20,644 nucleotides of DNA from DATCVR01 sp036566745 (lineage in GTDB: Bacteria > Actinomycetota > Actinomycetes > Jiangellales > Jiangellaceae): NCBI GenBank assembly GCA_036566745.1, contig DATCVR010000379.1:1-20644 (forward strand), written 5' to 3'. This document shows positions 1 to 6,359 of the stretch, piece after piece (positions within the stretch are counted from its first letter, which is position 1; each line of letters begins with the position of its first letter). Position numbers and translations under genes: made by a program. A model generated the notes under the pieces. It saw only the letters and a list, made by a program, of their open reading frames with translations, was not told where the DNA came from and ran no database searches.

Positions 1-54
1 CACGGCGCTGGCGCTGTGACCCGCGACCCCGGGCTCAGCCAGGGCGAATGCACC

Positions 55-67
55 TAGACTCGACGTT
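55..67 (+). promoter_or_regulatory. Putative leaderless promoter (-10) of deoC
   Basis: TAGACT lies at 55-60 and is followed by exactly 7 nt before the GTG start at 68. No Shine-Dalgarno sequence is seen. This spacing would put transcription initiation at or next to the start codon, as in leaderless actinobacterial mRNAs. No convincing -35 box is visible. The bases before it (1-19) could be the last codons of an upstream gene ending in TGA at 17-19, but too little is present to identify one. Confidence 0.5.
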
Positions 68-1033
68 GTGACCACGCTCGACACCACCCACCTGCCCGAC
101 GTCACAGCCTCGGAGTCGTCGCTGCGGCGTTTCCTGCACGGTCTGCCCGGCGTCGACCAGGTGGGAGCCGAGGCCCGCGCGGCCACGCTGGCCACCCGGT
201 CGATCAAGACCACGGCCAAGAAGTTCGCCATCGACCTCGCGATCTCGATGATCGACCTCACCACGCTCGAGGGTCAGGACACCGCCGGCAAGGTGCGTGC
301 GCTCTGTGCCAAGGCCCAGCGCCCCGATCCCTCCGACGCGAGCGTCCCGCAGGTGGCCGCGGTCTGCGTCTACCCCGACCTGGTCGCCACGGCCAAGGAT
401 GCGCTGGCCGGCAGCGGGGTGCACGTCGCCAGTGTCGCCACCGGCTTCCCGTCCGGCCGGACCAGCCTGGCGGTCAAGGAGGCCGACACCCGCGACGCCG
501 TGGCGGCCGGGGCCGACGACGTCGACATGGTCATCGACCGCGGCGCCTTCCTGTCCGGCCATTACCTCAAGGTCTTCGACGAGATCGTCGCGGTCAAGCA
601 GGCCTGCGTCCGCCCCGACGGCACCAGCGCCCACCTCAAGGTCATCCTCGAGACCGGCGAGCTCGCCACCTACGACAACGTCCGGCGGGCGTCCTGGCTG
701 GCCATGCTCGCAGGCGGCGACTTCATCAAGACCAGCACCGGCAAGGTCAGCCCCGCCGCCACCCTTCCGGTCACCCTCGTCATGCTCGAGGCGGTCCGCG
801 ACTTCCGCGACACCACCGGCCGCCAGGTCGGCGTCAAGCCGGCCGGCGGCATCCGGACGAGCAAGGACGCCATCAAGAACCTCGTGGTCGTCAACGAGAC
901 CGCGGGCGAGGACTGGCTCACCCCCACCTGGTTCCGCATCGGCGCCTCCAGCCTGCTCAACGATCTGCTGATGCAACGGCAGAAGCTGACCACCGGCCGC
1001 TATGCGGGCCCCGACTACTTCACCCTTGACTGA
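68..1033 (+). CDS. deoC: Deoxyribose-phosphate aldolase
   Basis: This 321-residue class I aldolase cleaves 2-deoxy-D-ribose 5-phosphate into D-glyceraldehyde 3-phosphate and acetaldehyde, the last step of deoxynucleoside catabolism. The Schiff-base lysine is K221 in FIKTSTGK. The second active-site lysine is K257 in GVKPAGGIRT, and the conserved aspartate is D154 in DDVDMVID. The protein is longer than the roughly 260-residue E. coli enzyme, mainly through an N-terminal extension of about 50 residues, as in many actinobacterial homologues. The GTG start at 68 is preferred because the strong match runs to the N terminus and a -10-like hexamer sits 7 nt upstream. The gene ends 15 bp before an aldehyde dehydrogenase that could consume the acetaldehyde, so the three genes to 3366 are probably one operon. 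Confidence 0.96.
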   Translation: MTTLDTTHLPDVTASESSLRRFLHGLPGVDQVGAEARAATLATRSIKTTAKKFAIDLAISMIDLTTLEGQDTAGKVRALCAKAQRPDPSDASVPQVAAVCVYPDLVATAKDALAGSGVHVASVATGFPSGRTSLAVKEADTRDAVAAGADDVDMVIDRGAFLSGHYLKVFDEIVAVKQACVRPDGTSAHLKVILETGELATYDNVRRASWLAMLAGGDFIKTSTGKVSPAATLPVTLVMLEAVRDFRDTTGRQVGVKPAGGIRTSKDAIKNLVVVNETAGEDWLTPTWFRIGASSLLNDLLMQRQKLTTGRYAGPDYFTLD

Positions 1034-1048
1034 GGGAGCCTGATCTCG

Positions 1049-2497
1049 ATGACGCAGTTCGAGTACGCCCCGGCGCCGGAGTCGCGCGCCATCGTCGACC
1101 TCAGGAGCTCCTACGGGTTGTTCATCGACGGTGAGTTCGTCGACCCGATCGACGGCACCCCGTTCAAGTCCGTCAACCCGGCCACCGAGGAGGTCCTCGC
1201 CGAGGTCACCTCCGCCGGCGAGGCCGATGTCGACCGTGCCGTCGCCGCCGCCCGCCGCGCCTACACCCGGGTGTGGTCGAAGCTGTCCGGACGCGACCGC
1301 GGCAAGTACCTCTTCCGGATCGCCCGCATCATCCAGGAACGCGCCCGCGAGCTGGCCGTGCTCGAGTCGATCGACAACGGCAAGCCGATCCGCGAGTCGC
1401 GCGACGTCGACGTGCCGCTCGTGGCCGCCCACTTCTTCTACTACGCCGGCTGGGCGGACAAGCTGCCCTACGCGGGATTCGGTCCGGATCCGAAGCCGCA
1501 CGGCGTGGCCGGCCAGGTCATCCCGTGGAACTTCCCGCTGCTCATGCTGGCCTGGAAGATCGCCCCGGCGCTGGCCACCGGCAACACCGTCGTGTTGAAG
1601 CCGGCCGAGACGACGCCGCTGACCGCCCTGCTGTTCGCCGAGATCTGCCAGCAGGCCGACCTCCCGCCGGGCGTGGTCAACATCGTCACCGGCGCGGGCG
1701 ACACCGGACGCGCGCTGGTCGAGCATCCCGGCGTGGACAAGGTCGCGTTCACCGGATCCACCGAGGTGGGCAAGGCGATCGCCCGCAGCATCGCCGGGAC
1801 GCCCAAGAAGGCCACCCTCGAGCTCGGCGGCAAGGCGGCCAACATCATCTTCGACGACGCTCCGGTCGACCAGGCGATCGAGGGCATCGTCAACGGCATC
1901 TTCTTCAACCAGGGCCACGTGTGCTGCGCCGGCTCGCGCCTGCTGGTCCAGGAGTCGGTCTACGACGACGTGCTGGCCCGGCTGAAGCGGCGGCTCGGCA
2001 CCCTGCGCGTCGGCGATCCCCTGGACAAGAACACCGACATCGGCGCGATCAACTCCGCCGAGCAGCTGGCCCGCATCCGGACGCTGTCCGAGGTCGGCGA
2101 GGCCGAAGGGGCCGAGCGCTGGTCGCCGCCTTGTGACCTGCCCGATCGCGGCTTCTGGTTCCCGCCCACGCTGTTCACGGGTGTCTCGCAAGCGCACCGG
2201 ATCGCCCGCGAGGAGATCTTCGGGCCGGTCCTGTCGGTGCTCACCTTCCGAACCCCGGCCGAGGCCGTCGAGAAGGCGAACAACACGCCGTACGGGCTGT
2301 CCGCCGGGGTCTGGACCGACAAGGGCTCGCGGATCCTCTGGATGGCCCAGCAGCTGCGCGCCGGTGTGGTCTGGGCCAACACGTTCAACCGGTTCGACCC
2401 GACCTCGCCGTTCGGTGGGTACAAGGAGTCCGGCTACGGCCGCGAGGGCGGCCGTCACGGGCTCGGCGCGTATCTGGTGACGGAGGGTGCGAAGTGA
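1049..2497 (+). CDS. Aldehyde dehydrogenase, NAD(P)-dependent
   Basis: A complete 482-residue ALDH-superfamily enzyme that oxidises an aldehyde to a carboxylic acid with NAD(P)+. All catalytic elements are present: N161 in IPWNFP, the cofactor-binding VVLKPAE, FTGSTEVG, the general base E258 in LELGGK, and nucleophile C292 in FNQGHVCCAGSR. EEIFGPV and the C-terminal PFGGYKESGYGREGG are also intact. A purine-rich GAGGGAG (1032-1038) lies 10 nt before the ATG. Position directly behind deoC makes acetaldehyde the likely substrate (inference). Its stop overlaps the start of the next gene by 4 bp (GTGA), so the two products are probably made together. With the ALDH-like protein downstream it resembles the catalytic half of the two-domain ALDH16 enzymes. 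Confidence 0.93.
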   Translation: MTQFEYAPAPESRAIVDLRSSYGLFIDGEFVDPIDGTPFKSVNPATEEVLAEVTSAGEADVDRAVAAARRAYTRVWSKLSGRDRGKYLFRIARIIQERARELAVLESIDNGKPIRESRDVDVPLVAAHFFYYAGWADKLPYAGFGPDPKPHGVAGQVIPWNFPLLMLAWKIAPALATGNTVVLKPAETTPLTALLFAEICQQADLPPGVVNIVTGAGDTGRALVEHPGVDKVAFTGSTEVGKAIARSIAGTPKKATLELGGKAANIIFDDAPVDQAIEGIVNGIFFNQGHVCCAGSRLLVQESVYDDVLARLKRRLGTLRVGDPLDKNTDIGAINSAEQLARIRTLSEVGEAEGAERWSPPCDLPDRGFWFPPTLFTGVSQAHRIAREEIFGPVLSVLTFRTPAEAVEKANNTPYGLSAGVWTDKGSRILWMAQQLRAGVVWANTFNRFDPTSPFGGYKESGYGREGGRHGLGAYLVTEGAK

Positions 2498-3366
2498 GCG
2501 AGCGACTTGCCGTGAAGAAGACCTACAAGCTGTACATCGGCGGGAAGTTCCCGCGCTCGGAGTCGGGCCGGTCGTACGAGGTCAACGACGCCAAGGGGCG
2601 CTTCCTCGCCAATGCGGCGTTCGCCTCGCGCAAGGACGCCCGCGACGCCGTGTCCGCGGCCCGCAAGGCTTTCCCGGGCTGGTCCGGCGCCACCGCGTAC
2701 AACCGCGGCCAGGTGCTGTACCGCGTGGCCGAGGTCATGGAGGGTCGCCGGGCGCAGTTCGTCGACGAGGTGGCCGCCGGTGAGGGCCTGGCCCGCGCGA
2801 AGGCGGACAAGATCGTCGACGAGGCGATCGACCGCTGGGTCTGGTACGCCGGGTGGGCCGACAAGATCGCCCAGGTGGCGGGGTCGAGCAACCCCGTGGC
2901 GGGTCCGTACTTCGACTTCTCGGTGCCCGAGCCCACCGGCGTCGTGGCGGTGCTGGCGCCGCAGGGGTCCTCGCTGCTCGGGCTGGTGTCGGTGGTCGCG
3001 CCCGCGCTGGTCAGCGGCAACACGGTCGTGGTGACGTCGTCGTACGAACGCCCGCTGCCGGCGATCACTCTCGGTGAGGTGTTCGCCACGTCCGACGTGC
3101 CCGGCGGCGTGGTCAACATCCTCACCGGCCGGGTGGGCGACACCGCGCCGTGGCTGGCGGCCCACATGGACGTCAACGCGATCGACCTGACCGGCGCCGC
3201 GGGTGACGACGAGCACGCCCGCGAGCTCGAGGAGGCGGCCGCCGAGAACCTCAAGCGCGTCCTGCGCGCGCCCGCGGCAGAGCCCGACTGGAGCGCCGAG
3301 CCCGGTCTGGCCCGGATCAGCGCGTACCTCGAGACCAAGACCGTCTGGCACCCGGTGGGCATCTGA
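2494..3366 (+). CDS. Short ALDH-like protein without catalytic domain
   Basis: A 290-residue protein matching only the N-terminal, cofactor-binding part of aldehyde dehydrogenases (YIGGKF near 14, WYAGWADK near 117, SGNTVVV near 174, PGGVVNILTG near 203). It stops before the catalytic Cys/Glu domain. Key positions are also changed: PWNFP reads LAPQGSS, VVLKPAE reads VVVTSSY, and FTGSTEVG reads DLTGAAGDD. It therefore should not be an active dehydrogenase. The reading frame is open and well kept, so it is probably a functional partner rather than a decaying copy. GGAGGG (2482-2487) lies 6 nt upstream of the GTG at 2494, and the GTGA overlap with the catalytic ALDH supports that start; an in-frame GTG at 2512 is the alternative. 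The pair resembles ALDH16, in which a catalytic ALDH domain is joined to a shortened inactive one. Confidence 0.85.
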   Translation: MSERLAVKKTYKLYIGGKFPRSESGRSYEVNDAKGRFLANAAFASRKDARDAVSAARKAFPGWSGATAYNRGQVLYRVAEVMEGRRAQFVDEVAAGEGLARAKADKIVDEAIDRWVWYAGWADKIAQVAGSSNPVAGPYFDFSVPEPTGVVAVLAPQGSSLLGLVSVVAPALVSGNTVVVTSSYERPLPAITLGEVFATSDVPGGVVNILTGRVGDTAPWLAAHMDVNAIDLTGAAGDDEHARELEEAAAENLKRVLRAPAAEPDWSAEPGLARISAYLETKTVWHPVGI

Positions 3367-3372
3367 TCGCTG

Positions 3373-3456
3373 GGCCCGGAATGATCACGTTCAGCACCCC
3401 TTCGCCCCCTTCACTAGGCATGCAGGCCTGGTGAAGGGGGCGAAGTCCTCGTGGTG
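3373..3456. repeat. Intergenic repeat, copy 1 (intact hairpin)
   Basis: An 84-bp element filling most of the 110-bp gap between two convergent genes. One end carries AATGATCACGTTCAGCA at 3380-3396. That 17-mer recurs exactly, in opposite orientation, at 6324-6340. The two copies then align without gaps for another 60 bp, including the shared TGCAGGCCTGGTGA (here 3421-3434). The central part forms a long hairpin (3400-3445). No coding potential is evident. The family could be a REP/MITE-like element, a bidirectional terminator or a small-RNA locus; the sequence does not decide. Confidence 0.75.
3400..3445. terminator. Strong hairpin between convergent genes
   Basis: A perfect 15-bp inverted repeat (3400-3414 with 3431-3445). 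It extends inward to a 20-bp stem through one G-T wobble and four more pairs, leaving a 6-nt loop at 3420-3425. It lies 34 bp after the stop at 3366 and 32 bp from the HAAS gene end at 3477. It could stop transcription from both sides. No U-tract follows, so intrinsic termination is plausible but unproven. Confidence 0.5.
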
Positions 3457-3476
3457 TGCCCTGCGCGACGGTCAAC

Positions 3477-4856
3477 TCATCGCAAGGCCGGTGCCTCGGG
3501 GGCGAGCTGGGTCGGCGGAGCCAGCGTGGCCGGCATGGTCGGAGCCGGCATGGTCGGAGCCGGCATGGTCGGAGCCGGCGTAGTCGGAGCCGGCGTAGTC
3601 GGCGACATCCCGACCGGACCCTCCGGACCAGGCGTGGCCGGGGCCTCGGTGGGCTGCACGCCCGACGTTCCGGGCGCGCCCGGCTCAGCGGACGTCGCCG
3701 GCCCCGGAAGGCTGCCCCCGAAGGGCGCCATGACCTGGGGCTCCTTGCACAGCCCACCGTCGTCGACGGTGACCGTGCCACGCGGGAACACGTTCTCGCC
3801 CCACGGGTTGACCTGCGTGAACGTCTGCTCAGGGTAGGCGCCCGAGTAGCACGCCTCGCTCTCGCCCAGCGTCAGCGGCAGACCGTTCTGGTCGTAGAGG
3901 CGGACGTTCTCCAGCAACTGCCCGTCGGGGCCGTACGGGAACACGTTGGTCACCAGCTCGCCGTCCTGGTTGTACAGCCCGGGCTCGGGTGGCACGTAGC
4001 TGCCGTCGCCGTTGACGTAGTCGACACCCGGACCGGACCACAAGGTGCCGAACACCACGGCCACGGCCAGGACGGCGCCCATGGCCAGCCCCGCGTTCGC
4101 CGCCTGGACCGCGAGCAACCGGCGGCCGCGGAACTCCCCGGCGGCCGCGCGTCGGCCCAGCCACACCGAGCCCACGAGAGCGGCCACGAAGACCACCGCG
4201 GGAAACGCCATGGCGCCGTTCACGATCAACGCGGCCAGCCCGGCGAGCACCAGCGCGCGCAGCACCCACCACGCCGGACGCAGCGACGCCGCGAACTCGA
4301 GGGCGGGTGCACCCCACCGCTGGGCCCTGACCCACGCCAGGCCCCGCTCGGCCCGCGCCGCACCGGGCAGCGCAGCCAGCTCGGCTCGCGGATCGTCCGC
4401 GGTCAGCAGGAGCAGGAAGAGCACCGCAGCGGACCCGATCCCGAGGACCGCGCCCACCATGGCCACCTCGGACGCGCTGTACCACGACCAGAACAACGCG
4501 ACCAGGACCGCCAGCCCGACGAAACCGACCGCTCCGACCGCGAGCGCCGCAGCCACGAAGCGCATCAGCCGCCGCCCGAACCGGGTTCGCGCAGGCGGAG
4601 GCAGGATCGGCCCGGGTTCGGCGATTCCGGCGGCCGTCCGCAGATCGGCCGCGTAGTCGACCGGTGTGCCCAATCGTGTGATCAGTGCCTCGACCGTGAC
4701 GTCGCCGTCGAACTCGCCGACCACCTGGGCCAGGTGCTCGCGGACGTCCTCGTCGATCTCCGCCACCTCATGAGCCGGCAGATCGCTCAAGGCCTCGCGC
4801 ACCCATGCCGCGTAGGCCTCCGCCGCCGGGTTCACTGGCTGCTCCGCGCCGTTCAC
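3477..4856 (-). CDS. HAAS-domain multi-pass membrane protein
   Basis: A 459-residue membrane protein. Residues about 1-75 match the HAAS/DUF1700-type domain (WVREALSDLP, EIDEDVREHL, LGTPVDYAADLR), which typically sits next to PadR regulators. Hydrophobic segments follow near 98-126, 132-153, 195-232 and 252-273. An outward-facing region comes next, with repeated short units such as GLYNQDGELVTNVFPYGPDG and two cysteines. The C-terminal tail of about 80 residues is Pro/Thr/Ala-rich with AP-T-M/T-P repeats, suggesting a flexible, cell-wall-spanning stalk. The start overlaps the padR stop by 4 bp (ATGA), so it is translationally coupled to its presumed regulator. The actual function is unknown; membrane-stress sensing is only a guess from the domain pairing. 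Confidence 0.82.
   Translation of the reverse strand: MNGAEQPVNPAAEAYAAWVREALSDLPAHEVAEIDEDVREHLAQVVGEFDGDVTVEALITRLGTPVDYAADLRTAAGIAEPGPILPPPARTRFGRRLMRFVAAALAVGAVGFVGLAVLVALFWSWYSASEVAMVGAVLGIGSAAVLFLLLLTADDPRAELAALPGAARAERGLAWVRAQRWGAPALEFAASLRPAWWVLRALVLAGLAALIVNGAMAFPAVVFVAALVGSVWLGRRAAAGEFRGRRLLAVQAANAGLAMGAVLAVAVVFGTLWSGPGVDYVNGDGSYVPPEPGLYNQDGELVTNVFPYGPDGQLLENVRLYDQNGLPLTLGESEACYSGAYPEQTFTQVNPWGENVFPRGTVTVDDGGLCKEPQVMAPFGGSLPGPATSAEPGAPGTSGVQPTEAPATPGPEGPVGMSPTTPAPTTPAPTMPAPTMPAPTMPATLAPPTQLAPEAPALR
3532..3606. repeat. 15-bp tandem repeat in HAAS gene
   Basis: Five consecutive 15-bp units of the type GGCATGGTCGGAGCC. The first three are identical, the fourth differs at two positions and the fifth has further changes. 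Read on the minus strand they encode Pro/Ala/Thr/Met pentapeptides in the C-terminal tail. The near-identity of the units suggests recent expansion by slippage, so the number may vary between strains. Confidence 0.9.
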
Positions 4857-5188
4857 GCCGCCTCCTTGGTTCCGGATTCGAGCAGGTGGGACATCGTTCC
4901 GGCGAAACCGATCCAGGTCTTCGCCGACCTGTCGAGCAGATCGTGACCGGTCGCATTCAGCCCGTAGTACTTGCGGTGCGGGCCTTCGTCGGACGGGACG
5001 ACGTAGCTGTTCAGCGCGCCCGCGTGGTACAGCCGCCGCAGCGTGCCGTAGACCGAGGCATCGCCGACCTCGCTGAGCCCGGCACCGCGCAGCCGGCGCA
5101 CGACGTCGTACCCGTAGCCGTCGGAATCGCGCAGCACCGCCAGCACCGCGAGATCGAGCACGCCCTTGAGGAGCTGGCTCGTGTCCAT
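4853..5188 (-). CDS. PadR-family transcriptional regulator
   Basis: A 111-residue small winged-helix repressor of the PadR type. Residues about 5-80 carry the family pattern: LLKGVLDLAVLAVL, GYGYDVVRRL, SVYGTLRRLY, GPHRKYYGLNATG. The C-terminal dimerisation helix is short. The frame stays open upstream, but the ATG at 5188 is the right start: it begins the PadR homology and has an excellent purine tract, AGGAGGAAGGAG (minus strand, 5193-5204), 4 nt before it. The stop overlaps the HAAS gene start by 4 bp. This regulator plus HAAS-protein operon is common in Gram-positive bacteria; autorepression is expected by analogy but no clear operator was found. Confidence 0.9.
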   Translation of the reverse strand: MDTSQLLKGVLDLAVLAVLRDSDGYGYDVVRRLRGAGLSEVGDASVYGTLRRLYHAGALNSYVVPSDEGPHRKYYGLNATGHDLLDRSAKTWIGFAGTMSHLLESGTKEAA

Positions 5189-5213
5189 GGCACTCCTTCC
5201 TCCTGTGTGGACA

Positions 5214-5219
5214 ACACTA
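5214..5219 (-). promoter_or_regulatory. Possible -10 box of the padR operon
   Basis: TAGTGT on the minus strand, 25 nt upstream of the padR ATG. A TTGCGG about 19 nt further upstream (5239-5244) could act as a poorly spaced -35. Unlike most promoters here, this one would leave a short leader carrying the strong ribosome binding site. The 144-bp gap (5189-5332) also holds the upstream region of the divergent kinase gene. Confidence 0.3.
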
Positions 5220-5332
5220 CCGTGCATTGCGCAGTACTCCGCAACGCCGACACGCCACGTGACTGCTGCCGTCGTCGCCGTCGACGTGCCACGTCGGCCT
5301 CGACACGCGATCGCGTGCGAGACTTGCCGATC

Positions 5333-5935
5333 GTGCGTCGTGTCGTCCTCCTCGCCGGGCCGTCGGGCAGCGGCAAGTCCCGCCTCGCCCGCGACAGCGG
5401 TCTCCCCGTGCTCAATCTCGACGACTTCTACCGCGACGGCGAGGACCCCGGCATGCCACGCCACCCCGAGCTGGGCATCGTCGACTGGGACGACCCGCGC
5501 GCGTGGAACGGTGAGCAGGCGGTCGATGTCCTCGCCACCATCTGCCGTGACGGTCGGGCGGACGTTCCGGTCTACGACATCGCCCACGACCGGGCGACCA
5601 GCACCCACGAGTTCGACGCCGGGCCGGGCCAGGTGTTCGTCGCCGAAGGGCTCTTCGCCGCCGAGATCGTCGCCTCGTGCCGGACCCGCGGCATCCTGGC
5701 CGACGCGCTCGTCCTTCAGCGCGCCCCGTGGAAGAACTTCCTGCGCCGGCTCGCCCGCGACCTCGCCGAACACCGCAAGCCGCCGCTGACCCTCCTGCGG
5801 CGAGGACGCGCCCTCATGCGCGCCGAGGCCGACGTGGTCCGGCGGCAGGTCGCGCTGGGCGCCCGGCCGGTCAGCGCCGACGAGCTGCGCCAGGCCCTGA
5901 CCGCGCTGGCCAGGGATCCGTCAGGGTTGCCCTGA
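5333..5935 (+). CDS. P-loop kinase, uridine kinase-like
   Basis: A 200-residue P-loop NTPase of the uridine kinase/phosphoribulokinase class. Walker A is GPSGSGKS at residues 9-16. It is followed by LDDFYRDG, the usual substrate-binding DDFY motif, then DWDDPRAWN and PVYDIAHDR. VFVAEGLFA resembles the Walker B/strand region and the C-terminal half is Arg-rich (lid-like). Such proteins phosphorylate uridine or a similar small substrate; in this nucleoside-salvage neighbourhood uridine/cytidine is a fair guess but not shown. The frame is open far upstream. The GTG at 5333 is chosen because the beta-strand leading into the P-loop begins there; another in-frame GTG at 5315 would add six residues. 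It stands alone, divergent from padR. Confidence 0.82.
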   Translation: MRRVVLLAGPSGSGKSRLARDSGLPVLNLDDFYRDGEDPGMPRHPELGIVDWDDPRAWNGEQAVDVLATICRDGRADVPVYDIAHDRATSTHEFDAGPGQVFVAEGLFAAEIVASCRTRGILADALVLQRAPWKNFLRRLARDLAEHRKPPLTLLRRGRALMRAEADVVRRQVALGARPVSADELRQALTALARDPSGLP

Positions 5936-5993
5936 CCTGTCCGGTCCGGGCCTCGCCCTCCCAGAGGTGGAAGGATCGGCCGGCCGCGCGACC

Positions 5994-6005
5994 TACCGTT
6001 GAGGT
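5994..6005 (+). promoter_or_regulatory. Putative leaderless promoter of pspC-like gene
   Basis: TACCGT at 5994-5999 followed by 6 nt and the ATG at 6006. The GAGG at 6001-6004 is too close to the ATG to be a useful ribosome binding site, which favours a leaderless transcript. Confidence 0.4.
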
Positions 6006-6215
6006 ATGAGCACGGACTACTCTCCCACCACCCGGCGCGGGCTGGTCCGCCCGCGCGACGGTCGCATCATCGGCGGCGTGGCCGCCGGGCTGGCACAGCG
6101 CTTCGGCTGGACGCCCACCGGCGTGCGCGTGGCGTTCCTGGTGTCCTGCATCCTGCCCGGGCCCCAGTTCGTCATCTACCTCGCGTTGTGGCTGATCATG
6201 CCGAGCGAGGACTGA
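6006..6215 (+). CDS. Small PspC-domain membrane protein
   Basis: A 69-residue protein that is essentially one PspC domain. It starts with a short polar tail, then LVRPRDGRIIGGVAAGLAQRFG, the conserved core with the GGV-AGLA pattern. One hydrophobic stretch of about 25 residues ends in LWLIMPSED, the usual C-terminal signature. PspC proteins are linked to envelope-stress responses. Free-standing single-domain copies are frequent in actinobacteria and their specific role is not known. It is monocistronic and converges on add. Confidence 0.88.
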   Translation: MSTDYSPTTRRGLVRPRDGRIIGGVAAGLAQRFGWTPTGVRVAFLVSCILPGPQFVIYLALWLIMPSED

Positions 6216-6263
6216 GCCCGCGTCGCGACAACACCGGCCGTCAGCCGTGGGTCGGCGGCCGAG

Positions 6264-6346
6264 CACCACCAGGCCTTCACCCGCATCACCAGGCCTGCAA
6301 GCCTGCCGGGGCACCCGAGCGCCTGCTGAACGTGATCATTCGGGCC
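6264..6346. repeat. Intergenic repeat, copy 2 (diverged)
   Basis: An 83-bp inverted-orientation relative of 3373-3456. The reverse complement shares the exact 17-mer (6324-6340) and the adjoining GGCCCG, then aligns without gaps over 60 bp including TGCAGGCCTGGTGA (6286-6299). The half that would form the second hairpin arm has diverged, so only about 5 bp of the copy-1 stem remain. CACCAGGCCT occurs twice (6266-6275 and 6287-6296). Like copy 1 it lies between the ends of two convergent genes. Confidence 0.7.
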
Positions 6347-6359
6347 GGCGCACACCCCG

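Noticed and set aside
1..19. Possible last codons of an upstream gene ending in TGA at 17-19
   Set aside because: Six codons are too few to identify a product or exclude chance.
35..2458. 807-codon open frame on the minus strand over deoC and the aldehyde dehydrogenase
   Set aside because: It is a GC-rich shadow of two clear genes on the other strand, with low-complexity Gly/Arg/Asp composition and no family match.
4853..5773. 306-residue version of the PadR protein
   Set aside because: The extra N-terminal part is antisense to the kinase gene, and a strong ribosome binding site precedes the ATG at 5188.
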